Shown here in pieces: positions 26,470 through 35,024 of a stretch of 64,000 bases of DNA. Every line of letters starts with the position of its first letter. Within the stretch, counting starts at the first letter, position 1. Made by a program: the position numbers and the translations under genes. The stretch covers positions 1-64,000 of the forward strand of contig NZ_BMQV01000011.1 in assembly GCF_014648295.1 (NCBI RefSeq), read 5' to 3'. Origin of the DNA: Shewanella saliphila. GTDB taxonomy: Bacteria > Pseudomonadota > Gammaproteobacteria > Enterobacterales > Shewanellaceae. The notes under the pieces are model-generated. The model had not been told where the DNA came from. It did not search any database and worked only from the letters and a program-made list of their open reading frames with translations.

Positions 26470-28488
26470 TTAGCGTTCAAACTTATGGTATTTCTCGATA
26501 CCAAATGAACGGCCTTCTGCATGACATGTTGCACAAGATTCGCCGGTAGGTTGAGTAAACCAAGTACCGTCGTTACCAGAGCCTTTTTCTGCACTGATTT
26601 CACCACCGTTTAACTCCATGTGATTCAAAGCCTGGTCGCCATTATGACAGGCAAAACAGTTTGCAGCGATTGGACTAGCCATCTTAGTTTGGTCGCCATT
26701 ATTGAATGCTTTAGCACGTATGTACTGATTAGGTATTGCATTCAAGTCAATGCCATCAGCATGACAAGACACACAGTTAATGGCATTTAATGCCGTGGCA
26801 GAGTTGGTAATATTATTGCCATCAGCATCTATTTTAGCGCCAGATAACGAGTTACCAATTCCCCAGTGCATACTGTGTACCATTGGGCCATAACCAGGGG
26901 CTGAGTTTGCCGCACTACGATCTTGTCCATTGTTATGGCAAGCAACGCAATCAACACCACCATTATTGTAAGCACCATTTTTGTGGTAGTTAGTTTCACT
27001 ATTATGACACGTTGTACAGCTATCGTTGGTCACAGCTAAGCGACGCTCATACTCAACAATGTCACCTGTTGTTTGATCAACAGCGTCAGAATAGGCTGTA
27101 AATGACATAGACGTTTCACCATCATTTTGCACCCAACCTGGGTAGCTTAATGAAATGCGAGCCGTTGCCATAATACTTGCTTGATCAAAACCACTTGATG
27201 GTGATGGGAAACAGTGCGTTCTTGAGCCATCAGCATTATCCGTTTTGATTTCATCGCTACCATGGCCAGCAAATCGACCGACAATAGACTCGTTGTAATA
27301 GCCATGTAAATAAGCACCAGCATACACAATCGGCTTACCTATAACGTTGGTCGCACCTGAAGTATCACCATCTTTGTTGTATAGCGCACCAATATTAACT
27401 TGGGTCTTAGTGCCACTACTAATGTCAAATAACGACATAGTAGTACACCATACACCTTCATCATTTTTTTGCGGTACAGTGGTTTCTGCGGTGTAACTTA
27501 CGCGCATCGATTGCAAGGTTTCTAAGCCACTCTTATTTAAGTGGAACTCTCTCGCATCAAACTCACTACTATTACTGTTGCTGATGACTTGGGCATAACT
27601 AGAACTGCTAGACGTGTTATGACAGTCTGCACAACCGTTACCAGCAAGGCTAGTGTTCATCACAGGCTCAGCATGACAGGTATAACAGTTAGCTGGTTCA
27701 AAATCTTTTTCAAAATTTTGGTGGTTAATGTGTCCAAGCATTTGCATGGTGTTTTTAGCATAACCACCGGTATTTAATGAGGTGCCGTCAGCAGCAACAT
27801 CACGCGGTACGTTGTTGTGACACACCATACAACCGCCAACAAAATCAACTTCGCCATCGGTATTTAACGCGACATAGCCTGCATGCTTAAGGTCAGACTC
27901 GGCATAATCAACATGGCATGCATAACATGTTTCAGTTGTTGAGGTATGCATCATCTCAGGTTTAGCAATAAGCATATAAGGTGACTTGGCAATATCGCCG
28001 CCGCCAACTTGTAAACGAATTAACGCTTCAGTGTCAGCTTGCACACCCGCCATTGGTGCAACTAATTGATAGTTACCATTATCAAGTAAGGTTAGCGACG
28101 CACCTTCTGTAGGCGATGTACCGCCCACCGTAGCATTACCACCGACACTACCATCTCGGCTGCGTTGCATGCCATTTTCAGTTTTAGCAGCTAAGTATAT
28201 CGATGCATCTGTTAAGCCAGTGATTGCATAACCTGATTCATTGGTAATACCAAACTCTACTGTAACTTGACCATCAGCAACAACATGGTCGATTAACTCA
28301 ACATTGGTGGCTGTCGATGTTTTTACTGTTATTGCTGAAGCATCAGTACCAGGTAGACCGGGGGTTCCAGCCTGGCCATCAATACCGTCAACACCATCGA
28401 CGCCATCTTTACCATCACTGCCACAAGCGACTACGCCCAATGACAATGCGATGAGCAATGCTATTTTGCACATTTTTATTGTTTTCAT
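26470..28488 (-). CDS. OmcA/MtrC family multiheme c-type cytochrome lipoprotein with nine heme motifs
   Basis: This 672-residue outer-membrane cytochrome is related to the terminal reductases MtrC/OmcA, which pass electrons to metals outside the cell. A lipobox ends at Cys22 (LGVVAC), followed by a collagen-like GKDGVDGVDGIDG stretch and a beta domain. CXXCH motifs begin at residues 188, 220, 268 and 286, then, after a second beta domain with Cys348 and Cys426, at 491, 514, 572, 611 and 652. The family norm is five plus five; here the first cluster has four. AGGAG precedes the ATG. No mtrA/mtrB partners are in the window, so it is an orphan or is exported by a distant system. Confidence 0.9.
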   Translation of the reverse strand: MKTIKMCKIALLIALSLGVVACGSDGKDGVDGVDGIDGQAGTPGLPGTDASAITVKTSTATNVELIDHVVADGQVTVEFGITNESGYAITGLTDASIYLAAKTENGMQRSRDGSVGGNATVGGTSPTEGASLTLLDNGNYQLVAPMAGVQADTEALIRLQVGGGDIAKSPYMLIAKPEMMHTSTTETCYACHVDYAESDLKHAGYVALNTDGEVDFVGGCMVCHNNVPRDVAADGTSLNTGGYAKNTMQMLGHINHQNFEKDFEPANCYTCHAEPVMNTSLAGNGCADCHNTSSSSSYAQVISNSNSSEFDAREFHLNKSGLETLQSMRVSYTAETTVPQKNDEGVWCTTMSLFDISSGTKTQVNIGALYNKDGDTSGATNVIGKPIVYAGAYLHGYYNESIVGRFAGHGSDEIKTDNADGSRTHCFPSPSSGFDQASIMATARISLSYPGWVQNDGETSMSFTAYSDAVDQTTGDIVEYERRLAVTNDSCTTCHNSETNYHKNGAYNNGGVDCVACHNNGQDRSAANSAPGYGPMVHSMHWGIGNSLSGAKIDADGNNITNSATALNAINCVSCHADGIDLNAIPNQYIRAKAFNNGDQTKMASPIAANCFACHNGDQALNHMELNGGEISAEKGSGNDGTWFTQPTGESCATCHAEGRSFGIEKYHKFER

Positions 28489-28825
28489 CTTTCACTCCTG
28501 CGTCGCTATAACGACTTATTACTTTATAGGTATCTTACGACCGCGATAGTAGTGCAAGTTGATAAAAGTCAAGGAGAGATAAATCACAATATTTGTGCAA
28601 TTAAAGTGCAGAAATGTTTAATTGTTGTTAATTCATGAGGTGCTTCATAATATGTAAAAATTGTTGAAAACTTAAGGTATTTTTAAGGAACTGAAGCATT
28701 GAATAAATAGCTATTGAGGCTGATTTACACATTATTGCGTATGCATAAATACGCACTTATTTATGCAAATATTGATGACTCCATAACAAAACAAATCTGC
28801 CTATAAATGAGTGCGATAAAAACCC
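28489..28825. other. Intergenic region upstream of the cytochrome gene
   Basis: About 340 AT-rich bases hold no gene. On the minus strand TTGACT (near 28573) followed after 18 bases by TATCGC could be the cytochrome promoter, with a TTGTGATT half-site upstream. This is weak evidence. Confidence 0.4.
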
Positions 28826-28857
28826 AAAAAGCCAGTGATATTAATCACTGGCTTTTT
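28826..28857. terminator. Terminator downstream of the Cu/Zn exporter gene
   Basis: A 14-bp perfect stem, AAAAAGCCAGTGAT with ATCACTGGCTTTTT, around a 4-nt loop is symmetrical. On the minus strand it lies about 50 bp after the exporter stop. Confidence 0.85.
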
Positions 28858-28905
28858 TAATTAAAACGCAAAAACTGACAATTTGTGTTTAACATTATTC
28901 GCTGA

Positions 28906-30321
28906 TTATGAACAGCAGCTTTTCTCTTTATTGCCTTTTGGGATCATATCCCACAACACTTTCGCCATTAAGATCGCCAACACAATACCTGAAACAGCTA
29001 CCACACCTTGCGGTAATAATGCGTGCTCTTCGCCAATTTGTGGCATCACTTTAAAGCCAAAGGTATCAACCAAATAGTTAACCAACACGCCAAAGATTAA
29101 CGACACACCGATAACACCACCTAAATAACCATAAAGCGCACGTTTGCCTAACTCTTTAGTGACAACACCGAGTGTCGCAATATTAGTTGCTGGGCCTGCC
29201 ATCATAAATACCAATACTGCACCAGGAGATACACCAGCTAATAACAGTCCAGCCGCAATAGGTGTTGAGGCTGTAGCACAGATATACATAGGAATAGACA
29301 CAAGCACCATGACTAACATCGCCAAAATACCATCGCCCCACTTCACTAGAAAGTCACTAGGTACATAAGTCTGTACCAAGGCGGCAAAGAACAGTCCGAC
29401 TAATAACCATAGTGTGGTGTCTTTAATTAAATCCGTGGCCGCATAATGCAAACCAGATAATACTCGGCTAAATACGCTGTTTTGTTTAAGCTCGGTTGCG
29501 ATGTCTTGAGTTGACGTGCAGCAGCTAGCCTCTGCAGTGCTTTCTGTATGCTCTGCTTTCACTGATGTTGATGCGCAGCAACTGCTTGTTGCGGCGACCT
29601 CTGGCTCGACTTTGGTGCTGCAACAGCTTGATTTCACCTCTTTAGGTTGGGTATCAGCTTTATTCGCACAACAACTGCTTTGCTTTGGCGCTTGTTCAGC
29701 ACTCAACACGTTGGCTGAGGCCATAGGGCTTAATACTGACTCTGCTTTAACTGCGGTCATTTTCACGCCAGCATGTTGCACGATTTCAGCATTGCTGTCG
29801 CGGGTACTTGAAGCTGCTTGAGACGGGCTTGATGGACTGGTCTTTTTACTTGCACAGCAAGATGATTCAACTTTAGCCGTTGCACTGCTGTCTGATTGAG
29901 CCTTAGCTGTTGCAGGCACACCATCATCGTCATCGCGTCCCACCAACAGCCCCGCCACAATGGCGCTAGTAATAGCGGCAATAGGACGCACTATGGCCAT
30001 AAACGGGCCCAGCAACACGTAAGATACGGTAATCGAATCGACGCCGGTTTCAGGTGTCGATACCAAAAACGACGTGGTAGCTGCTTTTGAAGCTCCGGCA
30101 CGGCGTAAGCCAACCGCCGCAGGAATAACCCCGCACGAGCATAAAGGTAAAGGTGCACCTAATAGCGCCGACTTAAATACCGTTTTCACCCCATGTCCAC
30201 CCAGTTGCTTTTGCATCCACGCCATTGGCACAAACACCTTTAACAACCCAGCTAATACTAAACCCAGCAAAAGCCAGGGGGCGGACTCTAAAAATAAGTG
30301 AACAAAATTGGTCAATAACAT
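28906..30321 (-). CDS. SO_0444-family Cu/Zn efflux permease
   Basis: This 471-residue inner-membrane permease of the DUF318 type has about eight to ten helices in two halves. Each half has the PxCSCG/PTSxA-like core (GAPLPLCSCGVIPAAVGLRRAG near 55; ICATASTPIAAGLLLAG near 350). The central cytoplasmic loop (about 140-280) carries five Cys-Cys motifs (SSCC or ASCC) and the protein ends KSCCS, which I read as a soft-metal buffer. The S. oneidensis homologue is described as a Cu/Zn exporter. It follows the zntR-like gene with 2 bp between them, so the metal sensor and exporter form an operon. Confidence 0.88.
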   Translation of the reverse strand: MLLTNFVHLFLESAPWLLLGLVLAGLLKVFVPMAWMQKQLGGHGVKTVFKSALLGAPLPLCSCGVIPAAVGLRRAGASKAATTSFLVSTPETGVDSITVSYVLLGPFMAIVRPIAAITSAIVAGLLVGRDDDDGVPATAKAQSDSSATAKVESSCCASKKTSPSSPSQAASSTRDSNAEIVQHAGVKMTAVKAESVLSPMASANVLSAEQAPKQSSCCANKADTQPKEVKSSCCSTKVEPEVAATSSCCASTSVKAEHTESTAEASCCTSTQDIATELKQNSVFSRVLSGLHYAATDLIKDTTLWLLVGLFFAALVQTYVPSDFLVKWGDGILAMLVMVLVSIPMYICATASTPIAAGLLLAGVSPGAVLVFMMAGPATNIATLGVVTKELGKRALYGYLGGVIGVSLIFGVLVNYLVDTFGFKVMPQIGEEHALLPQGVVAVSGIVLAILMAKVLWDMIPKGNKEKSCCS

Positions 30322-30323
30322 AA

Positions 30324-30785
30324 TTAGTCCTTATGACCCGAATGAGAGAAATGATGATGTTCTTTTTTGGCAATAATATGTTGATCGGACGACTCTAACG
30401 CTTCCAATATCGAGCAATGTTCAGCGCTATCGGGGCCGCCGCAACAGGTGTTCGATAAGCTCTTTAACGAGGTCGCAAAATGTTGTAACTCCGCTAACTT
30501 AGCTTCAACCTGTTCAAGCTTAGTGTCAACCAAGCCTTTGACTTCTGCACAGGCTCGGTTTGACTTGTCCACTTCAATAGACAATAGATCGGCAATGTCA
30601 TTAAGCGAAAAACCCACCGCTTTAGCGCGCAAGATAAACTTCAACCTTTCAGAGTCGTCTTGATTATATAATCGATAGCCTGAATCTGAGCGACTCGAAG
30701 GAGACAACAGCCCATGTTTTTCATAAAACCGTAATGTGTCAGCCTTGATGTCGTACAAGGCAGCAAGCTCACCTATTCGATACAT
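30324..30785 (-). CDS. zntR: MerR-family Zn(II)-responsive regulator (ZntR-like)
   Basis: The 153-residue regulator has an N-terminal MerR helix-turn-helix (MYRIGELAALYDIKADTLRFYE), the dimerisation helix, and the ZntR-type C-terminal metal site NTCCGGPDSAEHCSILEAL. A further His-rich tail (KEHHHFSHSGHKD) is unusual and may add metal binding. In E. coli ZntR such residues bind zinc and twist the promoter to activate zntA. Here the target is the following exporter gene and its own promoter, which has the diagnostic 20-bp spacer. Copper rather than zinc as signal remains possible. Confidence 0.88.
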   Translation of the reverse strand: MYRIGELAALYDIKADTLRFYEKHGLLSPSSRSDSGYRLYNQDDSERLKFILRAKAVGFSLNDIADLLSIEVDKSNRACAEVKGLVDTKLEQVEAKLAELQHFATSLKSLSNTCCGGPDSAEHCSILEALESSDQHIIAKKEHHHFSHSGHKD

Positions 30786-30839
30786 AATTTAACCTCAACT
30801 CAGAAAGTGATTCAGCTAAAAGTCTCTGAAACTAGCTTA

Positions 30840-30871
30840 AGTATAAACCTTAGAGTTTAATCCAAGGTCAA
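30840..30871 (-). promoter_or_regulatory. MerR/ZntR-type promoter with 20-bp spacer and palindromic operator
   Basis: On the minus strand the -35 TTGACC (30866-30871) and the -10 TATACT (30840-30845) are separated by exactly 20 bp, longer than the normal 17, as in promoters activated by ZntR/MerR. The spacer holds a near-perfect dyad from ACCTTGGA to TCTAAGGT. It lies 55 bp before the zntR-like start. Confidence 0.85.
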
Positions 30872-31102
30872 GGGTTAGTTATGGTTTATTTTTGATTATC
30901 TTTGTTCTCATTTCAATATTGTGAAATCACACAGAAAAAACACCCAATACATGCGGTTTACGATAAAATACGCCCGCCTGATCATAAGACAGTCATCTAG
31001 TGGTGTTATCGCAACATCATGAGGGACTTTGGTAAAGCAGACTTCAGACAATTCTGTTTTACGAAAGATCCTTAAAATCAAACTAGTGGACCCTGTACCT
31101 AC
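30872..31102 (+). other. purH upstream region
   Basis: No gene is visible. A CGATAAAAT stretch near 30961 may be a -10 element. I found no PurR-type ACGCAAACGTTTGCGT palindrome. Confidence 0.35.
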
Positions 31103-32692
31103 ATGAATAATGTCAGACCAATTCGTCGCGCGCTATTAAGCGTATCAGATAAAACTGGAATCCTTGAGTTTGCACAAGCGCTGCATGCACAAGGTGTTGA
31201 ACTCTTATCAACGGGCGGTACTGCAAAGCTACTTGCAGACAATAATATCCCGGTAATTGAAGTTTCTGACTACACAGGTCACCCAGAAATTATGGATGGT
31301 CGTGTTAAAACCTTACATCCAAAAATTCACGGCGGCATTTTAGCCCGTCGCGGCATTGACGAAGTGGTAATGGAGCAAAACGCCATTAACCCTATCGATT
31401 TAGTGGCGGTTAACTTATACCCATTTGCTGAAACTGTGGCTAAACCAGGTTGCACCTTAGCCGACGCTGTTGAGAACATCGACATTGGCGGCCCTACCAT
31501 GGTGCGCTCAACCGCCAAAAACCACAAAGACACCACGATTGTGGTTAACACAAAAGACTACGGTCGCGTGATTGCTGAGATGCAAGCCAACAACGGCAGC
31601 ACAACGCTAGAAACTCGCTTTGACCTTGCCATTGCGGCCTTTGAACATACCGCTGCTTACGATGGAATGATCGCCAATTACTTTGGTACTATGGTGCCAG
31701 CACACAGCAAAGATGAGTGCCACGACGATTCTACATTCCCACGTACGTTCAATTCGCAGTTCATCAAAAAGCAAGATTTACGCTACGGTGAAAACAGCCA
31801 CCAACAAGCCGCATTTTATGTTGATGCGAAAATTGATGAAGCCTCAGTGGCCAGTGCGATTCAGTTACAAGGCAAAGCATTGTCTTACAACAATATCGCC
31901 GACACTGACGCTGCACTTGAATGCGTTAAAGAGTTTGAAGGCCCAGCCTGCGTTATCGTTAAACACGCTAACCCTTGCGGAGTGGCATTAGGCGCTAACT
32001 TATTAGAAGCCTATGACCGTGCATTCAAAACCGACCCAACATCAGCCTTTGGTGGCATCATTGCCTTTAACCAAGAGTTAGATGCACAAACGGCCCAAGC
32101 CATTGTTGACCGTCAGTTTGTTGAAGTGATTATCGCGCCAACGGTTAGCCAAGAAGCACGTGGCATCGTTGCCGCTAAAGTGAACGTGCGTTTACTTGAG
32201 TGTGGTGAGTGGAATACTCAAACCACAACACTTGATTACAAGCGCGTCAATGGCGGTCTGTTAGTACAAGATCGCGATCAAGGCATGGTTAACCTAGACG
32301 ACGTTAAAGTGGTGTCTAAACGCCAACCAACTGCTGATGAATTAAAAGACTTAATGTTCTGCTGGAAAGTGGCCAAGTTTGTTAAATCTAACGCCATTGT
32401 TTACGCCAAAGATGGCATGACAATCGGTGTCGGTGCAGGCCAAATGAGCCGCGTTTACTCAGCGAAAATTGCTGGTATTAAAGCTGCCGATGAAGGTTTA
32501 GTGGTTGAAAACTCAGTGATGGCATCTGACGCTTTCTTCCCATTCCGCGACGGCATCGATGCTGCAGCGGCTGCGGGTATTAGCTGCATCATCCAACCGG
32601 GTGGCTCTATTCGCGATGAAGAAATCATCGCCGCGGCAGATGAGCACGGTATGGCCATGGTATTTACTGGCATGCGTCACTTCCGCCACTAA
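31103..32692 (+). CDS. purH: Bifunctional AICAR transformylase / IMP cyclohydrolase
   Basis: PurH catalyses the last two steps of IMP synthesis: formylation of AICAR with 10-formyl-THF and ring closure. The N-terminal MGS-like cyclohydrolase domain (residues 1-190; [35 protein letters not shown]) is followed by the transformylase domain with RYGENSHQ and the catalytic KHANPCGVA. The 529-residue length is that of E. coli PurH. It is followed by a terminator and then purD, giving the common purH-purD order. Confidence 0.98.
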   Translation: MNNVRPIRRALLSVSDKTGILEFAQALHAQGVELLSTGGTAKLLADNNIPVIEVSDYTGHPEIMDGRVKTLHPKIHGGILARRGIDEVVMEQNAINPIDLVAVNLYPFAETVAKPGCTLADAVENIDIGGPTMVRSTAKNHKDTTIVVNTKDYGRVIAEMQANNGSTTLETRFDLAIAAFEHTAAYDGMIANYFGTMVPAHSKDECHDDSTFPRTFNSQFIKKQDLRYGENSHQQAAFYVDAKIDEASVASAIQLQGKALSYNNIADTDAALECVKEFEGPACVIVKHANPCGVALGANLLEAYDRAFKTDPTSAFGGIIAFNQELDAQTAQAIVDRQFVEVIIAPTVSQEARGIVAAKVNVRLLECGEWNTQTTTLDYKRVNGGLLVQDRDQGMVNLDDVKVVSKRQPTADELKDLMFCWKVAKFVKSNAIVYAKDGMTIGVGAGQMSRVYSAKIAGIKAADEGLVVENSVMASDAFFPFRDGIDAAAAAGISCIIQPGGSIRDEEIIAAADEHGMAMVFTGMRHFRH

Positions 32693-32706
32693 ATTCCACT
32701 TGAAAC

Positions 32707-32732
32707 AAGCAGCCTTCTTTGGCTGCTTTTTT
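32707..32732 (+). terminator. Terminator between purH and purD
   Basis: AAGCAGCC (32707-32714) pairs with GGCTGCTT (32721-32728) and is followed by TTTT. Because purD follows in the same direction, it probably attenuates rather than fully isolates purD. Confidence 0.85.
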
Positions 32733-32778
32733 CGTTTAAAGAATCAAATTATTTAGTTTATTAAAAAGGTGAATAAAG

Positions 32779-34080
32779 ATGCAGGTACTTATTATTGGCG
32801 GTGGCGGTCGTGAACATGCTTTAGCCTGGAAAGCGGCTCAGTCTGCTCAAGTTACAAAAGTGTTTGTTGCACCTGGTAATGCTGGAACCTCTTTAGAGCC
32901 AAAATTACAAAATGTGGCCATTCAAGTTGAAGCCATTGCTGATTTAGTTAAGTTTGCTCAAGACAACAAAATTGAGCTAACCATTGTCGGCCCTGAAGTG
33001 CCATTATCATTAGGCGTTGTTGATGCTTTTAATGCTGCCGGTTTAGCGATTTTTGGCCCAACGAAAGGCGCGGCACAGCTTGAATCGTCAAAAGCCTTTA
33101 CCAAAGACTTTTTAGCCCGTCACAACATTCCAACGGCTGAGTACTCAAACTTCACTGAGATTGCCCCCGCTAAAGCTTATGCGGCTACATTAACCGCTAA
33201 AACGGGTTTCCCTGTTGTGATTAAAGCCGATGGTTTAGCTGCTGGTAAAGGCGTGATTATCGCCGCCGATCAAGCCCAAGCCGATGCTGCCATTGACGAT
33301 ATGCTTGCCGGTAATAAATTTGGTGATGCGGGTTCACGCGTGGTAATTGAAGAGTTTTTAAAAGGCGAAGAAGCCAGCTTTATCGTAATGGTAGACGGCA
33401 AAAACATTCTTGCCATGGCCACCAGCCAAGACCATAAAGCACGCGACAACGGCGATTACGGCCCTAACACGGGTGGCATGGGTGCATACTCTCCTGCGCC
33501 GGTTGTCACGCAAACGGTGCACGACTGGACGATTGCCAATGTTATTCGCCCAACCGTTGATGGCATGGCGGCAGAAGGCAATGTTTACACTGGCTTTTTA
33601 TACGCTGGCTTAATGATTGCGCCAGATGGCAGCGCTAAAGTGCTTGAATACAACTGCCGCTTTGGCGACCCAGAAACCCAACCGATTATGATGCGTTTAC
33701 AGTCTGACATTGTTGAGCTTTGCCTGGCAGCCACTCGTGGTGAGTTAGACAAAGTCACCGCAGAGTTCGACTCACGCGCAGCAGTCGGTGTGGTGATGGC
33801 CGCTGGCGGTTATCCAGATGCCTACCATAAAGGCGATGTGATTGACGGCTTAACGCTTGGCGATGTAAACGGCAAAGTATTCCATGCCGGCACCGAGATG
33901 AAAGACGGCCACGTTGTGACTAACGGCGGCCGTGTATTATGCGCTACCGCATTAGGTAACACGGTAACCGAAGCCCAACAAGCTGCTTACGGTTTAGTGG
34001 ATGCCATCCATTGGGATGACGTTTATTTCCGTACCGATATTGCTTACCGCGCCATTGCACGTGAGCAAGGTAAAGCGTAA
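32779..34080 (+). CDS. purD: Phosphoribosylamine-glycine ligase (GAR synthetase)
   Basis: It joins glycine to phosphoribosylamine with ATP in the second step of purine synthesis. The ATP-grasp protein of 433 residues shows IGGGGREHALAWK at the N-terminus, GPEVPLSLGVVDAF, the PVVIKADGLAAGKGV nucleotide block and the metal-binding EYNCRFGDPETQ. AAAAAGGTG precedes the ATG. It ends at a strong hairpin. Confidence 0.98.
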   Translation: MQVLIIGGGGREHALAWKAAQSAQVTKVFVAPGNAGTSLEPKLQNVAIQVEAIADLVKFAQDNKIELTIVGPEVPLSLGVVDAFNAAGLAIFGPTKGAAQLESSKAFTKDFLARHNIPTAEYSNFTEIAPAKAYAATLTAKTGFPVVIKADGLAAGKGVIIAADQAQADAAIDDMLAGNKFGDAGSRVVIEEFLKGEEASFIVMVDGKNILAMATSQDHKARDNGDYGPNTGGMGAYSPAPVVTQTVHDWTIANVIRPTVDGMAAEGNVYTGFLYAGLMIAPDGSAKVLEYNCRFGDPETQPIMMRLQSDIVELCLAATRGELDKVTAEFDSRAAVGVVMAAGGYPDAYHKGDVIDGLTLGDVNGKVFHAGTEMKDGHVVTNGGRVLCATALGNTVTEAQQAAYGLVDAIHWDDVYFRTDIAYRAIAREQGKA

Positions 34081-34109
34081 GCCATTCGCTTATTGTGTTA
34101 ACGTAAAAT

Positions 34110-34147
34110 ACTCCCTTCGATGGCATCATCGCAGGGAGTGTTTATTT
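34110..34147 (+). terminator. Terminator of purD
   Basis: ACTCCCTTCGATG (34110-34122) pairs with CATCGCAGGGAGT (34127-34139) with one mismatch and is followed by a T-rich tail. Confidence 0.8.
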
Positions 34148-34433
34148 ATACGACCATCAACTTTCTTTAATGCCATGTGAACCCAATAAACACTAACCCC
34201 CCTCTTGCATTATGATCATAACGTCCCAGCCAGACTGACCTGCAAGCTTGATATTTCAATTAACGCCAAAGGTTAAACATCATTCACCTTGTTCATAAAC
34301 ACCACTTTACGTGATCTAGATCACAAAAACAGTGCTGTATGAGGTGCACCCTAATATAAAACGAATTGGATAGTGTTTATCAATCTGATTGCTGAACATT
34401 ACCAAGCCTTATAAATCATTTTGGGAGGACACA
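34148..34433 (+). other. Leader of the 74-aa gene with CRP site
   Basis: No gene is seen here. It contains the CRP site at 34308-34327 and a possible TAATAT -10 at 34352-34357. Confidence 0.45.
34308..34327 (+). promoter_or_regulatory. Near-consensus CRP (cAMP receptor protein) site
   Basis: The core CGTGATCTAGATCACA at 34310-34325 differs from the ideal TGTGATCTAGATCACA at one base, with A/T flanks. Shewanella CRP is the main regulator of anaerobic respiration. The nearest target is the 74-residue gene at 34434. Confidence 0.75.
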
Positions 34434-34658
34434 ATGTCATATTCTATCGAAGACCTTATCTACAAAGGGGAAAAATCAGGCGTACATGGCTGGAATACAT
34501 TAGCAGGGGCCACTTTTTATTGGCATCCAGATTGGTTACATATTGCCGAAGATGTGACAGGCCACAGTGCGATGATTGACACTCCCCCTGCGAAAGGTAA
34601 AACCAACAAAGCAGATGCTGAAAGCGCCATAGTTAACCACCTCAATCACCCCAAGTAA
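34434..34658 (+). CDS. Conserved small protein of unknown function (74 aa)
   Basis: The protein is soluble, with no signal peptide, and contains several Trp, His and Gly residues (GWNTLAGATFYWHPDWLHIAE). I do not recognise the family. GGGAGGAC 4 bp upstream of the ATG is one of the strongest ribosome sites in the window, and a near-consensus CRP site lies 110 bp upstream, so it is probably well expressed under carbon- or acceptor-limited conditions. The frame starts further up at 34389 but without a ribosome site. Confidence 0.65.
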   Translation: MSYSIEDLIYKGEKSGVHGWNTLAGATFYWHPDWLHIAEDVTGHSAMIDTPPAKGKTNKADAESAIVNHLNHPK

Positions 34659-35024
34659 CTACTCATATAGAACACTCATATCCCATATCGCGCACTCACA
34701 TCGTTCATCCGACTGAGTAAAGTGAGAGATCCTAACAAGGGTATCACTGGTTCCACCATATACCCTTAGCGGATATTTATGCGAGCGACCAGTCAATATC
34801 AGCATATTTAACCAAGCCAAGTAACTAAGCAAGCACAACACCCCACCACCTCACTTAATACTGTTCATTCAAATCATTGGTTCACGATAACAATATTCGA
34901 CTTATTGGCCTTTTTTTGTCAGGATGTGGCCTGTTACAAATTCGTTACCAAGTTATTAGAAAAGCATTAAGCCAGCTCACACGAATGAGATATTGGTCAA
35001 AATAATAATTATAAAGGAAATCGT
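34659..35024. other. Intergenic region before nhaC
   Basis: This 366-bp gap has no convincing gene. A hairpin AAGGGTAT/ATACCCTT with inner TGG/CCA pairs sits at 34738-34768. Because NhaC-type transporters can be under lysine riboswitches, I looked for the L-box core and did not see it. Confidence 0.45.

Noticed and set aside
30872..31102. PurR operator upstream of purH
   Set aside because: No palindrome close to the PurR consensus can be found in the leader.
34659..34841. 60-residue minus-strand open frame in the gap before nhaC
   Set aside because: It has no ribosome site, an odd composition and no family resemblance, and it covers a hairpin; probably chance.
34659..35024. Lysine riboswitch in front of the NhaC gene
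   Set aside because: Some NhaC transporters are under L-box control, but the conserved L-box core segments are not visible and the one hairpin present is too simple.
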